A DNA stretch of 64,000 nucleotides from Leptolyngbya sp. NIES-2104 (GCF_001485215.1 NZ_BBWW01000001.1:3224001-3288000); one strand, 5' to 3'; counted from the stretch's first letter, positions 52,585 to 61,617 are shown. Numbers and translations are program-made. The notes: generated by a model not told the origin, from the letters alone.

Positions 52585-53934
52585 TCAAACCATAGAACGA
52601 CGAGCGATCAGCAAAACTGGAATGCCTGCCAGTAAAGCAGCTACCCCCACTAAGGCACCAACTCCGGTAAAGCTGAGACTGGAATACAGCATGTAGCCGC
52701 AAACCAAGCAAAACAGAAACGGAATTACGGGATAGAACGGCACTTGGAAGGGTCGAAGGATGTGCGGCTCCCGCTTCCGTAATACAAACAGCGACAACCC
52801 GGTAAGCAGAAAGAAAAACCAGAAGACAGGCGCGGTATAGTCCACCATCGCCTCAAAGCCTTGCCGCTGCAAGGTGGCGAGCAGCACCAGAACCGATGCG
52901 ATCGCTCCCTGTACGAGCAGGGCTGAGGTAGGAGTGTTGGACTCTGAATGCCAGCGTCCGAGGACTGAGAAAAGGGGAAAGTCGCGTCCTAGAGCATAGT
53001 TCGTCCGTGCTCCGGTCAAGATAGTGGCGTTAATGGAACTAAGCGCAGCAATCGCCACCAGTACGCTGATCAATCGCGCACCGGGTTCCCCCAGAGCCTG
53101 TCGCATCAAATCAGCAGCAATCGCATCAGACTGTGCCATTGCGCTCAGCCCCATTCCGTGCAGGTAGGCTAGATTGAGCAAGACGTAAACGGTGCTGATG
53201 ATGCCAATGCTCCAAAGCAGCGATCGCACCATGTTGCGCTCAATCTGCCGTAGCTCAGCCGAAATGTAAGCCGCTTCATTCCAGCCGCCATAAGAGAGCA
53301 GCACAAAGATCAGGATAGAACCCCAGTTGGTAGAGGCTGCTGGTTCTACAGAGGTTGCAGCGGGATTGCTGGGTGTCCAAACCAGACCCACGGCAATAAT
53401 CAAAAGTAAGCCGAGAAGTTCTACGATTGCTAAGGCATTTTGAGTCCCTTTGCCTTGGCGAATGCCGAGCAGGTTGAGTCCTGTAAATAACGCGACCGTA
53501 GCAATGGCATAGAGTGAAGAGGAGTAGGCACCTAACGGTAGGAGTTGAGTCGCATAGTCACCTAATACAAAGGCTAAGAGCACGATGGAACCGGGTTGAA
53601 TCACCACCATCCTCGCCCAGGAAAATAGAAAGGCAATCTTGTAACCAAAGGCGCGTTTGAGATAGTAATAGTTACCCCCCGCATTTGGATAAGCGGTTGC
53701 GAGTTCTGCAAAGCAGAGTGCGCCAATCAAAGAGATACCTCCTCCAGCGACCCATGCCAGGATCAGCGACGTTGCATTCCCGGAACTGGCTGCGACCAGG
53801 GCAGGAGTTTCAAAGATGCCTGCACCAATGACGACTCCCACAATCAGCGCGACAGCATCTACAAAACCTAAGGTAGGCTTTGGGGCTGTTGTGCTTTGAA
53901 TGACTGGTGATGTTGGAGAATGAAGTTTATCCAC
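52585..53934 (-). CDS. APC-family amino-acid permease
   Basis: A 449-residue transporter with 12 predicted helices and a GTG start. 'GFVDAVALIVGVVIGAGIFE' (residues 24-43) carries the GxGIF motif of TM1, and 'AELATAYPNAGGNYYYLKRA' is the conserved TM2-3 loop of the APC superfamily (LAT/YfnA-like). It would import or exchange amino acids or related amines. It is 49 bases from the methyltransferase lipoprotein gene downstream and lies 83 bases after a copy of the 85-base intergenic repeat, which could hold its promoter. Confidence 0.92.
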   Translation of the reverse strand: MDKLHSPTSPVIQSTTAPKPTLGFVDAVALIVGVVIGAGIFETPALVAASSGNATSLILAWVAGGGISLIGALCFAELATAYPNAGGNYYYLKRAFGYKIAFLFSWARMVVIQPGSIVLLAFVLGDYATQLLPLGAYSSSLYAIATVALFTGLNLLGIRQGKGTQNALAIVELLGLLLIIAVGLVWTPSNPAATSVEPAASTNWGSILIFVLLSYGGWNEAAYISAELRQIERNMVRSLLWSIGIISTVYVLLNLAYLHGMGLSAMAQSDAIAADLMRQALGEPGARLISVLVAIAALSSINATILTGARTNYALGRDFPLFSVLGRWHSESNTPTSALLVQGAIASVLVLLATLQRQGFEAMVDYTAPVFWFFFLLTGLSLFVLRKREPHILRPFQVPFYPVIPFLFCLVCGYMLYSSLSFTGVGALVGVAALLAGIPVLLIARRSMV

Positions 53935-54016
53935 GTTTTCAACCTAGAGTACGGTAACAGCAATCGGCTTCAATCAAGACACGATTTAAACTTTCTAGTC
54001 AGTAAACGCCGCTCTT

Positions 54017-54105
54017 CAGTAAGGTTTATTTGCCTTACACTATCCAGTTTCAGAGGTGAAGATAAATTACGGCTAAATCCTAGATGAAAAAGTTTTTATG
54101 TGGGT
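54017..54105 (-). repeat. Intergenic 85-base repeat, copy 2
   Basis: Same element as at 49788 ('GGTTTATTTGCCTTACACTA', 'GATAAATTACGGCTAAATCC', 'ATGAAAAAGTTTTTATG'). It lies between the end of the operon B large subunit gene and the APC permease gene, 83 bases before the start of the latter. The conserved block with 'TAGTGTAAGGCAAATAAACC' on the minus strand is the part nearest the downstream gene. Confidence 0.7.
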
Positions 54106-54175
54106 GTCTGGAGCTATAGCTTGTCGTGTCTTCAAGCAATTGCTCGTCGTGTCAACACCGTATCCGCCCTGTTAG

Positions 54176-56329
54176 TCATAGCAACTTGTCAGGCGTAATC
54201 GGTAAATTTCTAATGCGCTTGCCCGTCGCGTTAAAGATCGCGTTCGCCACTGCGCCTGCCACACCACAGATTGCGATTTCACCGAGTCCTTTAACGCCCA
54301 TTGGATTGACTATCTTATCTTCTTCTGTCACAAAAACAGTTTCGATCTCGCCGATGTCAAGATTGACTGGCACATGATAATCGGCAAACGAACGGGTGAT
54401 GAAATTGCCGTAGCGCGGTTCGATAACGGATTCTTCCGTCAGCGCCATTCCAATGCCCCAGATGACACCGCCGATGATCTGCGATCGCGCCGCTTTTGGA
54501 TTCAGGACGCGCCCTCCGCCCGTGACGGCAACGAACCGCGGAATTTTGACCATCCCAGTTGCTTCATTGACCCAGACTTCAGCGAAATTGGCGTTAAAAC
54601 TATGCGAAGAATACTTCTCCGCCTCAGGTGATGGTTTTGCATCTGCCCGCGTTTGATATTCGCTCAATTTGGCGGCTTCCATCAGTTGTACCAGAGTTGG
54701 CGGAGTCGCCCACTGCTGGTTTGATTTCGCCTGAAGTTCTTGACGCAGTTGTCCACACGCGGCGTAAACGGCGTTGGTGAAGCTGGCGGCACCGAACGAT
54801 CCGACTGAACCAGCGGCGGGCGGCAGACTCGAATCGCCGATTTTGACGGTGACTTTTTCTAACGGCAAATCGAGCAGTTCGCCCGCCGTTTGCGCGATGA
54901 TCGTGTAGGTTCCTGTGCCTAAATCTGATGCCGCAAGTTCAACGCTGGCACGCACATCCGCGGCTTTGCGGGTGAGTTTGACCATAGCGGACGAGTCCCG
55001 CGTTCGAGCCGGGTAGGTGGCGCTGCTGACCCCGTAGCCGATCAGATAGTTGCCTTGCCGAACGGTGCGCGGCTCCAGTCTGCGCCGATTCCAGCCAAAC
55101 ACTTCTGCGCCTCTGGTGAGACATTGCACAACCGAACGCGACGACCAGGGTTTGCCGTTTGATGGGTCTCGCGCTGGCTCGTTGCGGAGACGAAATTCGA
55201 TCGGGTCGAGGCGCAACTGATAGGCGAGTTCATCCATTGCCGATTCGAGCGCGAAGCTGCCCGTGGATTGACCCGGACCGCGGGTGAAAGTCGGCAGGAT
55301 AATGTTCATGGGCACAACGCGGTAGGTCACTAGCGAATTCGGCGAGTCATACATAATTTTTGCGCCCTCGCCGCAATCTTCGAGAAATTCGGCAGTTGTG
55401 GCGGTGTGCGTCGTTGTGTCGTGTCCGATCGCGGTGAGTTTACCGTCTTGGGTCGCAGCTAGACGCAGGCGCTGGTGATTTCTCTGCCGCAGTCCCACTG
55501 AGTTGAACATCTGCTGGCGCGAAAGAGCAAGTTTAACCGGACGCTTTACGGCTTGAGCCGCGATCGCGGCTATCACCAGATTGCTCCACTGAGAGCCTTT
55601 CGCGCCGAAACCGCCACCGACATGGGGCGTAACAATACGGACGTTTTCCGGCGGCAAACCCAGCGTCCCTGCCGCCGCTCTTTGCACGCCGTTCACAACC
55701 TGCGCTTCGTTGTAAAGCGTCAGTTTGTTGGGGGCTTCCCACACGGCAATCGTCGCGTGTGGAGCCATCGGGTGATGATGCTCGATCGGCGTTTCGTAAA
55801 CCGCTTCGACTTTAAATTTGGCGGATTGAAAAGCTGTATTGAGATCGCCGCGCCCGTCGTCCTGAAATTCTTTCCCTGTGGGAACTACCGCTTCATTGAT
55901 ATGTTTTTCAAACTCAATTTTCGCTGCCGACTTTTGGTAAGAAACTTTCACTAAACGCGCCGCAGCCCGCGCCTGCTCGAAGGTTTCAGCAACAACGACA
56001 CCGATGTGCTGCCCATAGAACTCAATTTTATTATCTTGCAGCAACGCCCCGCCACGGATGCTGCTATCCGGTCTCGCATCGGGCGCGTTTGCTTTCAAAT
56101 TCAGCTTAGGCGCGTTTTTGTGAGTGATGACCGCCAAAACTCCCGCTGATTGTTCTGCCGCGCTTTGGTCAATCTCCGAAATTGTCCCAGCGGCAATCTC
56201 GCTTTTGAAAATCACGGCATATGCCAAGTTTGGAATTTTGTGATCAGTCGCGTAATTTGCCGCTCCGGTCACTTTCGAGATTCCATCAACCCGGCTTGTC
56301 GCCTCACCGATCAACTTTCTGCGTTTCAT
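54176..56329 (-). CDS. Molybdenum hydroxylase B, molybdopterin-binding subunit
   Basis: A 717-residue catalytic subunit. 'VTGAANYATDH' opens the hammerhead domain; 'VGGGFGAKGSQWSNLV' and 'TRGPGQSTGSFALESAMDEL' are the molybdopterin contacts, and the catalytic Glu is in 'GVKGLGEIAICG'. Only moderately similar to the operon A subunit at 18701, though both end 'ATGKRIRxLPITxDKLL'. The operon order 2Fe-2S, FAD, Mo subunit is uninterrupted, unlike operon A. Substrate unknown: aldehyde, purine or another heterocycle. Confidence 0.92.
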   Translation of the reverse strand: MKRRKLIGEATSRVDGISKVTGAANYATDHKIPNLAYAVIFKSEIAAGTISEIDQSAAEQSAGVLAVITHKNAPKLNLKANAPDARPDSSIRGGALLQDNKIEFYGQHIGVVVAETFEQARAAARLVKVSYQKSAAKIEFEKHINEAVVPTGKEFQDDGRGDLNTAFQSAKFKVEAVYETPIEHHHPMAPHATIAVWEAPNKLTLYNEAQVVNGVQRAAAGTLGLPPENVRIVTPHVGGGFGAKGSQWSNLVIAAIAAQAVKRPVKLALSRQQMFNSVGLRQRNHQRLRLAATQDGKLTAIGHDTTTHTATTAEFLEDCGEGAKIMYDSPNSLVTYRVVPMNIILPTFTRGPGQSTGSFALESAMDELAYQLRLDPIEFRLRNEPARDPSNGKPWSSRSVVQCLTRGAEVFGWNRRRLEPRTVRQGNYLIGYGVSSATYPARTRDSSAMVKLTRKAADVRASVELAASDLGTGTYTIIAQTAGELLDLPLEKVTVKIGDSSLPPAAGSVGSFGAASFTNAVYAACGQLRQELQAKSNQQWATPPTLVQLMEAAKLSEYQTRADAKPSPEAEKYSSHSFNANFAEVWVNEATGMVKIPRFVAVTGGGRVLNPKAARSQIIGGVIWGIGMALTEESVIEPRYGNFITRSFADYHVPVNLDIGEIETVFVTEEDKIVNPMGVKGLGEIAICGVAGAVANAIFNATGKRIRNLPITPDKLL

Positions 56330-56401
56330 CTCTTGCTTAACCTCAATTTGATCTTGCTCATATCTCCGATCGACGAGCCAGAACGCGGTTGGGCGCTCGT
56401 T

Positions 56402-57391
56402 TTAACTCTCCATTGCCCTCTGCAATGCGCTGATGATGGCACGTTTGCCGAGTTCAACTTTGAATTGGTTATGTTCGAGCGGTTTCGCTTGGCGCATTTC
56501 TGCTTCAGCCGCCGCCGCAAAATTCACCTCGGTCGCCGCTTTACCCGTCAGGAATCGCTCGGCTTCCGTGGCGCGCCACGGTTTGTGCGAGACACCGCCC
56601 ATTGCCACTCGCACCTGTTTGATTTGATTGCCGTCCATCTCTAACGCGGCGGCGACCGAGACGAGCGCAAAGGCGTAACTGCTGCGATCACGCACTTTCA
56701 AGTAGTGACTTTTAGCAGCAAAATTGTTTCTCGGCAGTTCGATCGCTGTAACCAATTCGCCTCGGTCTAAGTTGTTGTCTTTTTCCGGGTTGTTCTCTGG
56801 CAGACGGTGGTAGTTGGTAAAGGCAATCGATCGCACTGTGCCGTCTGAGCGCTGCACCTGCACAATCGGATCGAGGGCAGCAAGCGCGATCGCCATATCG
56901 CTGGGATAAACCGCGACACACTGTTCCGACCAGCCGAAGATCGCATGATAGCGGTTGATGCCTTCTAATGCGCCGCAGCCCGTGCCGGGATTGCGTTTGT
57001 TACAGGGCATCGCCGTATCGTAAAAGTACGGGCAGCGCGTTCGCTGATTGAGATTGCCGCCGTTGGTTGCCATGTTGCGAATCTGTCCGCTAGCACCTGC
57101 TAAAATCGCCTGCGTCAATAGCGGGTAGTTTTGCCGCACGAGGGGGTGATTCGCCGTATCGGAGTTTTTCGCCAGCGCTCCGATCGAGAGATTGCCACTT
57201 CCCGCAACGGTGCCGATTTGCGTCAGGTTCAAGCGCGTGATATCCACCAGTTCAACCGGACGGGCTACGTCTTCCTTCATTAAATCGATCAGGTTGGTGC
57301 CGCCCGCTAGAAACTGGGAATTTGCATTTGCCGCAACGGTTTTCACGGCTGTGTTTGCATCCTTCGCTTTTGTGTACTGAAAAGGTCTCAT
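56402..57391 (-). CDS. Molybdenum hydroxylase B, FAD subunit
   Basis: A 329-residue FAD-binding subunit. The start, spacing to the 2Fe-2S gene (3 bases) and first 247 residues are almost those of the operon A copy at 16792, with 'FLAGGTNLIDLMK', 'GGNLNQRTRCPYFYD' and the same cysteines. After 'SSYAFALVSVA' identity drops to roughly three quarters. DNA identity in the first part includes silent sites over long runs, which points to gene conversion. The Mo gene follows 72 bases downstream. Confidence 0.93.
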   Translation of the reverse strand: MRPFQYTKAKDANTAVKTVAANANSQFLAGGTNLIDLMKEDVARPVELVDITRLNLTQIGTVAGSGNLSIGALAKNSDTANHPLVRQNYPLLTQAILAGASGQIRNMATNGGNLNQRTRCPYFYDTAMPCNKRNPGTGCGALEGINRYHAIFGWSEQCVAVYPSDMAIALAALDPIVQVQRSDGTVRSIAFTNYHRLPENNPEKDNNLDRGELVTAIELPRNNFAAKSHYLKVRDRSSYAFALVSVAAALEMDGNQIKQVRVAMGGVSHKPWRATEAERFLTGKAATEVNFAAAAEAEMRQAKPLEHNQFKVELGKRAIISALQRAMES

Positions 57392-57394
57392 AAT

Positions 57395-58129
57395 TTATGC
57401 TGCCGCCTCGCTTGCTTCCGTTTTCATTTCTGGCGTGTCGAATATCGCCTCTTCATTCGCAAACTGCCCTGCCTGTGCCTTGCCCGTGTGAACTTCCCTG
57501 ATTGCTGCGACAATGTTTGGATACGCGCCGCAGCGACAGATATTGCCCGACATTCTTTCTCTGATCTCGTCATCAGAGAGTTGCACTGAGCGCGGTTCCT
57601 GCCGCACGTCTGCTGTAACATAGCTGGCTTCGCCGTTTCGCGCTTCATCGAGAACAGCGATCGCGGAACAAATCTGACCGGGCGTGCAGTAGCCGCACTG
57701 AAACCCGTCGTTCTTGATGAACGCCGCCTGCATCGGATGCAAATTATCGCCTTGCGCTAACCCCTCGATCGTGGTCACCTCGCTGCCTTCACAGGTCGCC
57801 GCCAAGGTCAGGCAGGACAACACGCGCCGCCCATCAACAATCACCGTACAGGCACCGCACTGCCCGTGATCACAGCCTTTTTTCGAGCCAGTTAGCCCAA
57901 TCTGTTCGCGCAGGGCATCGAGTAACGTCACGCGCGAATCAAGCGCGAGTGAACGAGATGAGTTATTGATCTTCAGTGCCACATTTACAGCATTAGATGG
58001 CGATGGAACGGCTGGGGGTTGCGGACTGATTTGAGCAATCGATCGCTTCATCCAGTTGCTGGCAGTTGCGACCACCGTGCTCACAATTATCAGTTGACCG
58101 AAGCGTCTTCTTCTTAGCTTAATTCTCAT
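57395..58129 (-). CDS. Molybdenum hydroxylase B, 2Fe-2S subunit
   Basis: A 244-residue paralogue of the subunit at 16123. 'IKLRRRRFGQLI' suggests a twin-arginine signal; 'GCDHGQCGACTV', 'CGYCTPGQI' and 'CRCG' bind two 2Fe-2S clusters. It has about 20 extra C-terminal residues ('FDTPEMKTEASEAAA'). Unlike the FAD genes, silent differences from the A copy are spread through its length. A Crp-type regulator gene precedes it by 57 bases on the same strand. Confidence 0.92.
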   Translation of the reverse strand: MRIKLRRRRFGQLIIVSTVVATASNWMKRSIAQISPQPPAVPSPSNAVNVALKINNSSRSLALDSRVTLLDALREQIGLTGSKKGCDHGQCGACTVIVDGRRVLSCLTLAATCEGSEVTTIEGLAQGDNLHPMQAAFIKNDGFQCGYCTPGQICSAIAVLDEARNGEASYVTADVRQEPRSVQLSDDEIRERMSGNICRCGAYPNIVAAIREVHTGKAQAGQFANEEAIFDTPEMKTEASEAAA

Positions 58130-58186
58130 ATGCGTTCTCTTCCTCTATAAATCGTCTCTACAGCTCAATTGAGAGTCTTGAGTTAG

Positions 58187-58753
58187 TTATGCAGATAATG
58201 TTTGATCGCGATTCGATAACAGCACAATACGCCGTCGAATTCGCCAGATTAACCCAGTTTGCTCCAGTTGCTCCAGTAACCGTGTCACGGTCACGCGGGT
58301 AGTGCTGATTGTTTCTGCAAGCTGTTGGTGCGTCAGGGGTAGATCAATCAATGTGCCTTGCTCAATCGGGCGACCAAACTTCTGGGCTAACCAGGTTAGC
58401 AATTCAAGTAAGCGAAGTTGAATGCGATCGCGATGCACAATACTCAGGAGTTGTTCTACCTGTTGTCCATGTAAGACAACAGGCTCTAAAAGGTGGTGCC
58501 AGAGTGAAGTTGGCACTGCTGTCACTTTTACACTTGTTAAACACTCAATCTTGTAGGGAGCAATTCGAGACAGGGGTTGACCTACCACATCTTGCACTCC
58601 CCAGTAGCCCAATGTACTCTTTGTTCCTATTTCATTCCACGTTACTGTGCGAACGATCCCATGCTCAATTTTCCACAACAGATCGAGTTGGGGTGGAATT
58701 AAGCTTTGTTGGTTAAACACTCGCTGTTCTAGATTGAGCAATGCAATGGTCAT
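58187..58753 (-). CDS. Crp/Fnr-family transcriptional regulator
   Basis: A 188-residue protein. The N-terminal 110 residues form a shortened cyclic-nucleotide-binding-type barrel ('LLWKIEHGIVRTVTWNEIGT'); the C-terminal helix-turn-helix is 'LIDLPLTHQQLAETISTTRVTVTRLLEQL', given here by its two recognition helices ('HQQLAETIS' and 'RVTVTRLLE'). It resembles the cyanobacterial NtcA/Crp-like group, but no cluster cysteines are present. It is the first gene of the run leading to molybdenum hydroxylase B and is the natural candidate for its regulation. Confidence 0.88.
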   Translation of the reverse strand: MTIALLNLEQRVFNQQSLIPPQLDLLWKIEHGIVRTVTWNEIGTKSTLGYWGVQDVVGQPLSRIAPYKIECLTSVKVTAVPTSLWHHLLEPVVLHGQQVEQLLSIVHRDRIQLRLLELLTWLAQKFGRPIEQGTLIDLPLTHQQLAETISTTRVTVTRLLEQLEQTGLIWRIRRRIVLLSNRDQTLSA

Positions 58754-58912
58754 TGATCAGAATCTCCATAGACAGACATTTCAAATCGTTTCGTTCATCG
58801 CTAGATTAATCAACAGAAGTGACACAAAAATGTCAGCCATTGATTCACTCCCACGTCGCCTGACTCTCCTATGGGCTTAACGCCCAATCACTGATATGCG
58901 GATTGTGTTCTT

Positions 58913-59224
58913 TCAGGAACTCAATGGTGATATTTGTGGGAGTATTGGTGCTAACTGGAACGAATACTCGACAGAATTCGTATTGGTATAGCGTCCAAAG
59001 TAGAGCGACGATCGGGGAGTAGTAAATTGGATAAATAATGGCAGCGAAGCCCTTGCGACAATTGCAAATATGCTTGCAATATAATCTTTCCTCCTACAAT
59101 AATTCCACCTTCCTTTAGATAGATAAAGGTACATAGAGCTACCTACGCTAGCAATCATTGTTAATGAGTCAAGTCTCACGAAGCCAATAAAAACACTCAC
59201 GGTGATGGTTTTTTGAAGTTTCAT
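58913..59224 (-). CDS. Possible small hypothetical protein
   Basis: A 103-residue open frame beginning 'MKLQKTITVSVFIGFVRLDS', which could be a weak signal or membrane segment. The remainder has no recognisable domain, and the Ser/Tyr-rich tail looks unstructured. No good ribosome site precedes it. It may be non-coding; it fills the gap between the Crp-type gene and the short helix-turn-helix gene. Confidence 0.25.
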   Translation of the reverse strand: MKLQKTITVSVFIGFVRLDSLTMIASVGSSMYLYLSKGRWNYCRRKDYIASIFAIVARASLPLFIQFTTPRSSLYFGRYTNTNSVEYSFQLAPILPQISPLSS

Positions 59225-59275
59225 CCATTTTTTAGTTAAAAATGTGTTGCTGAAGACAGTAGTGGAGACGGTATT

Positions 59276-59563
59276 TCATCTAGAACATAGCCGCTCTTTC
59301 AATTCATCAGGAATCTGCTCCCACAACTCCCAAATCAAATCCATCTCTGCCAGTCTCCGCATGTAGATGAATTCTGGAACCTGTCGCGGGCTACCAAACC
59401 AACGACCCACCGTGGCAATGCTGCAACCACAAATGATAGCGATTTGTTTCTGAGTCACATTCCACTTGCGGTAGAACTCAAAGACATCCATGGAAAACTG
59501 ACAGTTACTATATAGCGTCAGCAAAGTCAATTCTCTAGTCTCCAAACGGCGGTTACTTGTCAT
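59276..59563 (-). CDS. Short helix-turn-helix protein
   Basis: A 95-residue protein. 'KWNVTQKQIAIICGCSIATV' and the following 'GRWF' form a helix-turn-helix like those of phage-type or plasmid regulators. It is widely found as a small conserved protein in filamentous cyanobacteria. The C-terminal part ('LIWELWEQIPDELKERLCSR') is amphipathic. It lies 15 bases after the 96-residue gene at 59579, so the two are probably cotranscribed; a role in DNA binding is likely but unproved. Confidence 0.65.
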   Translation of the reverse strand: MTSNRRLETRELTLLTLYSNCQFSMDVFEFYRKWNVTQKQIAIICGCSIATVGRWFGSPRQVPEFIYMRRLAEMDLIWELWEQIPDELKERLCSR

Positions 59564-59578
59564 ATCTAATTACCTTCG

Positions 59579-59869
59579 CTACCTCGACACCTGTATAGAA
59601 TTAGAAGTGGGCAACGGTTCCAGATCGTCTTGCCAGCCCCAGTCGAATTGAGTCCACTGGGAAGAAGGGCTGTCACTGTCAAGCGCAATGTAGTACTGCC
59701 ATTGCCAGCAGTTTAGGTATTCTGCCCACAGATATCGCATCCCCATAACCAAGCCCCTATCAGAACTTGACGTAGGCTTCCAACCTACTCTTGATATACC
59801 GATTTGAAAGATGGGTGTTGAAATGTCTTGAGTCTGAATTTGCACTGGTTGAGTTTTATCAGTAGACAT
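59579..59869 (-). CDS. Hypothetical protein, partner of the helix-turn-helix gene
   Basis: A 96-residue protein with an N-terminal Thr/Gln-rich stretch and a Trp/Tyr-rich body ('MRYLWAEYLNCWQWQYYIAL', 'WTQFDWGWQDDLEPLP'). No domain is recognised. The high aromatic content and the tight spacing to the helix-turn-helix gene suggest a real gene of a two-gene unit. Copy 3 of the 85-base intergenic repeat lies about 390 bases upstream. Confidence 0.5.
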   Translation of the reverse strand: MSTDKTQPVQIQTQDISTPIFQIGISRVGWKPTSSSDRGLVMGMRYLWAEYLNCWQWQYYIALDSDSPSSQWTQFDWGWQDDLEPLPTSNSIQVSR

Positions 59870-60255
59870 ATATTTGCCTTGCGTTAGTACTAGAGCCTGC
59901 GCTTCATTTGTCCAAGGTTTGACTGTTTACTGCTTGAGAAAAATTGAGATTCGATCGATAAAACGGGATAGGTTTATCCAAAACCAGTCTACTAAAGGAA
60001 TAGCTTTTGATTCAGGCTATTTCGGATAGTAGAGATAAAGGCTATTGTCAACTTGAACAAGGTCTAAGCTACTAATTTACTGATGCTAGTGGACTGTGAT
60101 TAAGGACTCCGAGCTAGGAATGCCTTGAGAACGTAAACCTGCTTGATAAGCAGATGTCACTAGACCGAAAGGTGAATGCTTTAGCTTGCCAAGAATGACA
60201 GTTTTTACTGCTCTATGTCCGTGAGAATTTCTCAAACGATGTAGTTTAAGTTTGC

Positions 60256-60340
60256 CAGCCTTGTTTGCCTGACACTATTCAGTTTCGGATGCTGAGATAA
60301 ATTACGACTAAATCCTATATGAAAAAGTTTTTATGTGATT
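60256..60340 (-). repeat. Intergenic 85-base repeat, copy 3
   Basis: It shares 'TTTGCCTGACACTATTCAGT', 'GATAAATTACGACTAAATCC' and 'ATATGAAAAAGTTTTTATGT' with the copies at 49788 and 54017, and is the most diverged at its left end. The conserved right half ends 'AAGTTTTTATG', shared by all copies. It lies between the Kelch gene end and the pair of small genes on the minus strand. Confidence 0.65.
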
Positions 60341-60370
60341 AACTGCGCTATGGTCGCCCATTCAAGTGAG

Positions 60371-60438
60371 TAGACCTCCTGCATGAATGCCCGCCGAATG
60401 GAATTCGCCAAGGCACAATGATTCGTGCAGGAGGTCTA
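60371..60438. repeat. Miniature inverted-repeat element
   Basis: TAGACCTCCTGCATGAAT (60371-60388) and ATTCGTGCAGGAGGTCTA (60421-60438) are inverted repeats matching at 17 of 18 positions around a 32-base centre. The end sequence 'GACCTCCTGCA' resembles terminal repeats of cyanobacterial insertion sequences, so this looks like a solo miniature element of about 68 bases. Ends TAG/CTA hint at a TA target duplication. Confidence 0.55.
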
Positions 60439-60468
60439 GTATTGTTCTGCGATCGCGTGCAGAAAATG

Positions 60469-60503
60469 GCTGTACAGTGCCAAATAAAAAGGCACTGTAC
60501 AGC
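60469..60503 (-). terminator. Hairpin after the Kelch gene
   Basis: GCTGTACAGTGCC (60469-60481) and GGCACTGTACAGC (60491-60503) form a perfect 13-base stem with the AT loop AAATAAAAA, 8 bases past the stop of the Kelch gene on the minus strand. The sequence after the stem on that strand is CATTTTCTGC, a weak T run. Probable transcript end for the Kelch gene. Confidence 0.62.
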
Positions 60504-60511
60504 ATAGCAAT

Positions 60512-61555
60512 CTAGATAGGCGATACTAGCACTTCGTTGACCGATGAAGTTGCATTTCCACCTGTTTTTGTTGAGCCACCAAACACAAAGATTCGGTTGC
60601 CAATGGTCGATGCTCCTAGTCCATGTCGGGGGGTTGGCAGAGACGGCAGTGCTTGCCATTGATTGGTTTGTGGATCGTAAACCCAACTTTCGGCGAAAAC
60701 CTTCTGCTCTGGAACCCACTGTTCGCCGCCAAATACGTAAAGCTTGCCGTTGAGGGCGGTTGCCGCCAGACCTCCTTGGGCTTGAGGCATCGGCGATCGC
60801 GTTTCCCAACGATCGAGCTTCGGATCGTAAACCTCAAGATTTGGCACATTCACCTGCCGCGCTGTGCCATCGGCATTCTTGGCAAACTTGCGCCCCCCAA
60901 CCACATAGATCTTGCCATCAATCACAGCCGACGCTGCGCTGTTTCGCGGGGTTGGTGCATTGGCACGGGTTGACCAACGCCTAGTTGTGGGATCAAAGAC
61001 TTCGTTTCGCACACTATCAATGTGGTCATTGAACAACCGAGCATCGTCAGTGGCTCGAACGCGCCCACCGATCAGGTATATCTTGTCATCGACCACTGCG
61101 GATACGCCCTCGCCACGAGCCGCTGGCAGGTCAATCCCTCTAGTCCAAGTATTAGAAGCAGGATTGTAGATGAACATTGTTGGCAGCGCCCGCCAGTTGG
61201 GGAACCCACCTGTGAAACCGCCAACACCATAAAGCAATCCATTGACTGCCGATAGTGTAATGTGATGGCGAGCTTCAGGGAGTGGTCTTAATGCTGTCCA
61301 TGCATTCTTGACTGGGTCGTAAGACTCGAAATGCGCAGTGAACTTAGTGAATGGATTGAGTATCCCGCCGACCACATAAATTTTGTTGTTCAAAACCTCT
61401 GGATAGAGTTCCTGCCGAGCGATCGTTGCGGGTGCAGCTTTAGTCCAATATGCCGTCTGGTTTTGTGCTTGACTGAATACGGACGAAGCTAGCACTATGA
61501 GCGAAAACACCAAAAATGACAGAGAAATCAAATATCTATGTCGATGTAGCATCAT
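60512..61555 (-). CDS. Exported Kelch-repeat beta-propeller protein
   Basis: A 347-residue protein from the ATG at 61555 (GGAG five bases upstream; GTG at 61561 is possible). A signal peptide ('LISLSFLVFSLIVLASSVFS') precedes six Kelch blades, each with the 'xxxIYVVGG' core and a Trp turn: 'NNKIYVVGGIL', 'NGLLYGVGGF', 'DDKIYLIGGR', 'DGKIYVVGGRK', 'NGKLYVFGGEQ' and 'GNRIFVFGGST'. It forms a six-bladed propeller in the periplasm. Function may be sugar or ligand binding; it is not diagnostic. The terminator-like hairpin follows. Confidence 0.88.
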   Translation of the reverse strand: MMLHRHRYLISLSFLVFSLIVLASSVFSQAQNQTAYWTKAAPATIARQELYPEVLNNKIYVVGGILNPFTKFTAHFESYDPVKNAWTALRPLPEARHHITLSAVNGLLYGVGGFTGGFPNWRALPTMFIYNPASNTWTRGIDLPAARGEGVSAVVDDKIYLIGGRVRATDDARLFNDHIDSVRNEVFDPTTRRWSTRANAPTPRNSAASAVIDGKIYVVGGRKFAKNADGTARQVNVPNLEVYDPKLDRWETRSPMPQAQGGLAATALNGKLYVFGGEQWVPEQKVFAESWVYDPQTNQWQALPSLPTPRHGLGASTIGNRIFVFGGSTKTGGNATSSVNEVLVSPI

Positions 61556-61617
61556 ACACACTCCATTACTCGACTATTCTCAAGCTGAAATATTGCACCC
61601 ACAGGCAGTGGCTGAAG

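Larger units (their letters stand above)
59870..60511. other. Intergenic region rich in repeats
   Basis: About 640 bases without a convincing gene. From left to right: a featureless AT-rich stretch to 60255, copy 3 of the 85-base repeat (60256-60340), a 68-base inverted-repeat element (60371-60438) and a terminator-like hairpin (60469-60503) just past the Kelch gene. A weak frame across 60348-60809 is out of register with the Kelch gene and is rejected. Confidence 0.45.

Noticed and set aside
60348-60809. A 153-codon minus-strand frame
   Set aside because: Most of it overlaps the Kelch gene in another frame and it has no domain or ribosome site.
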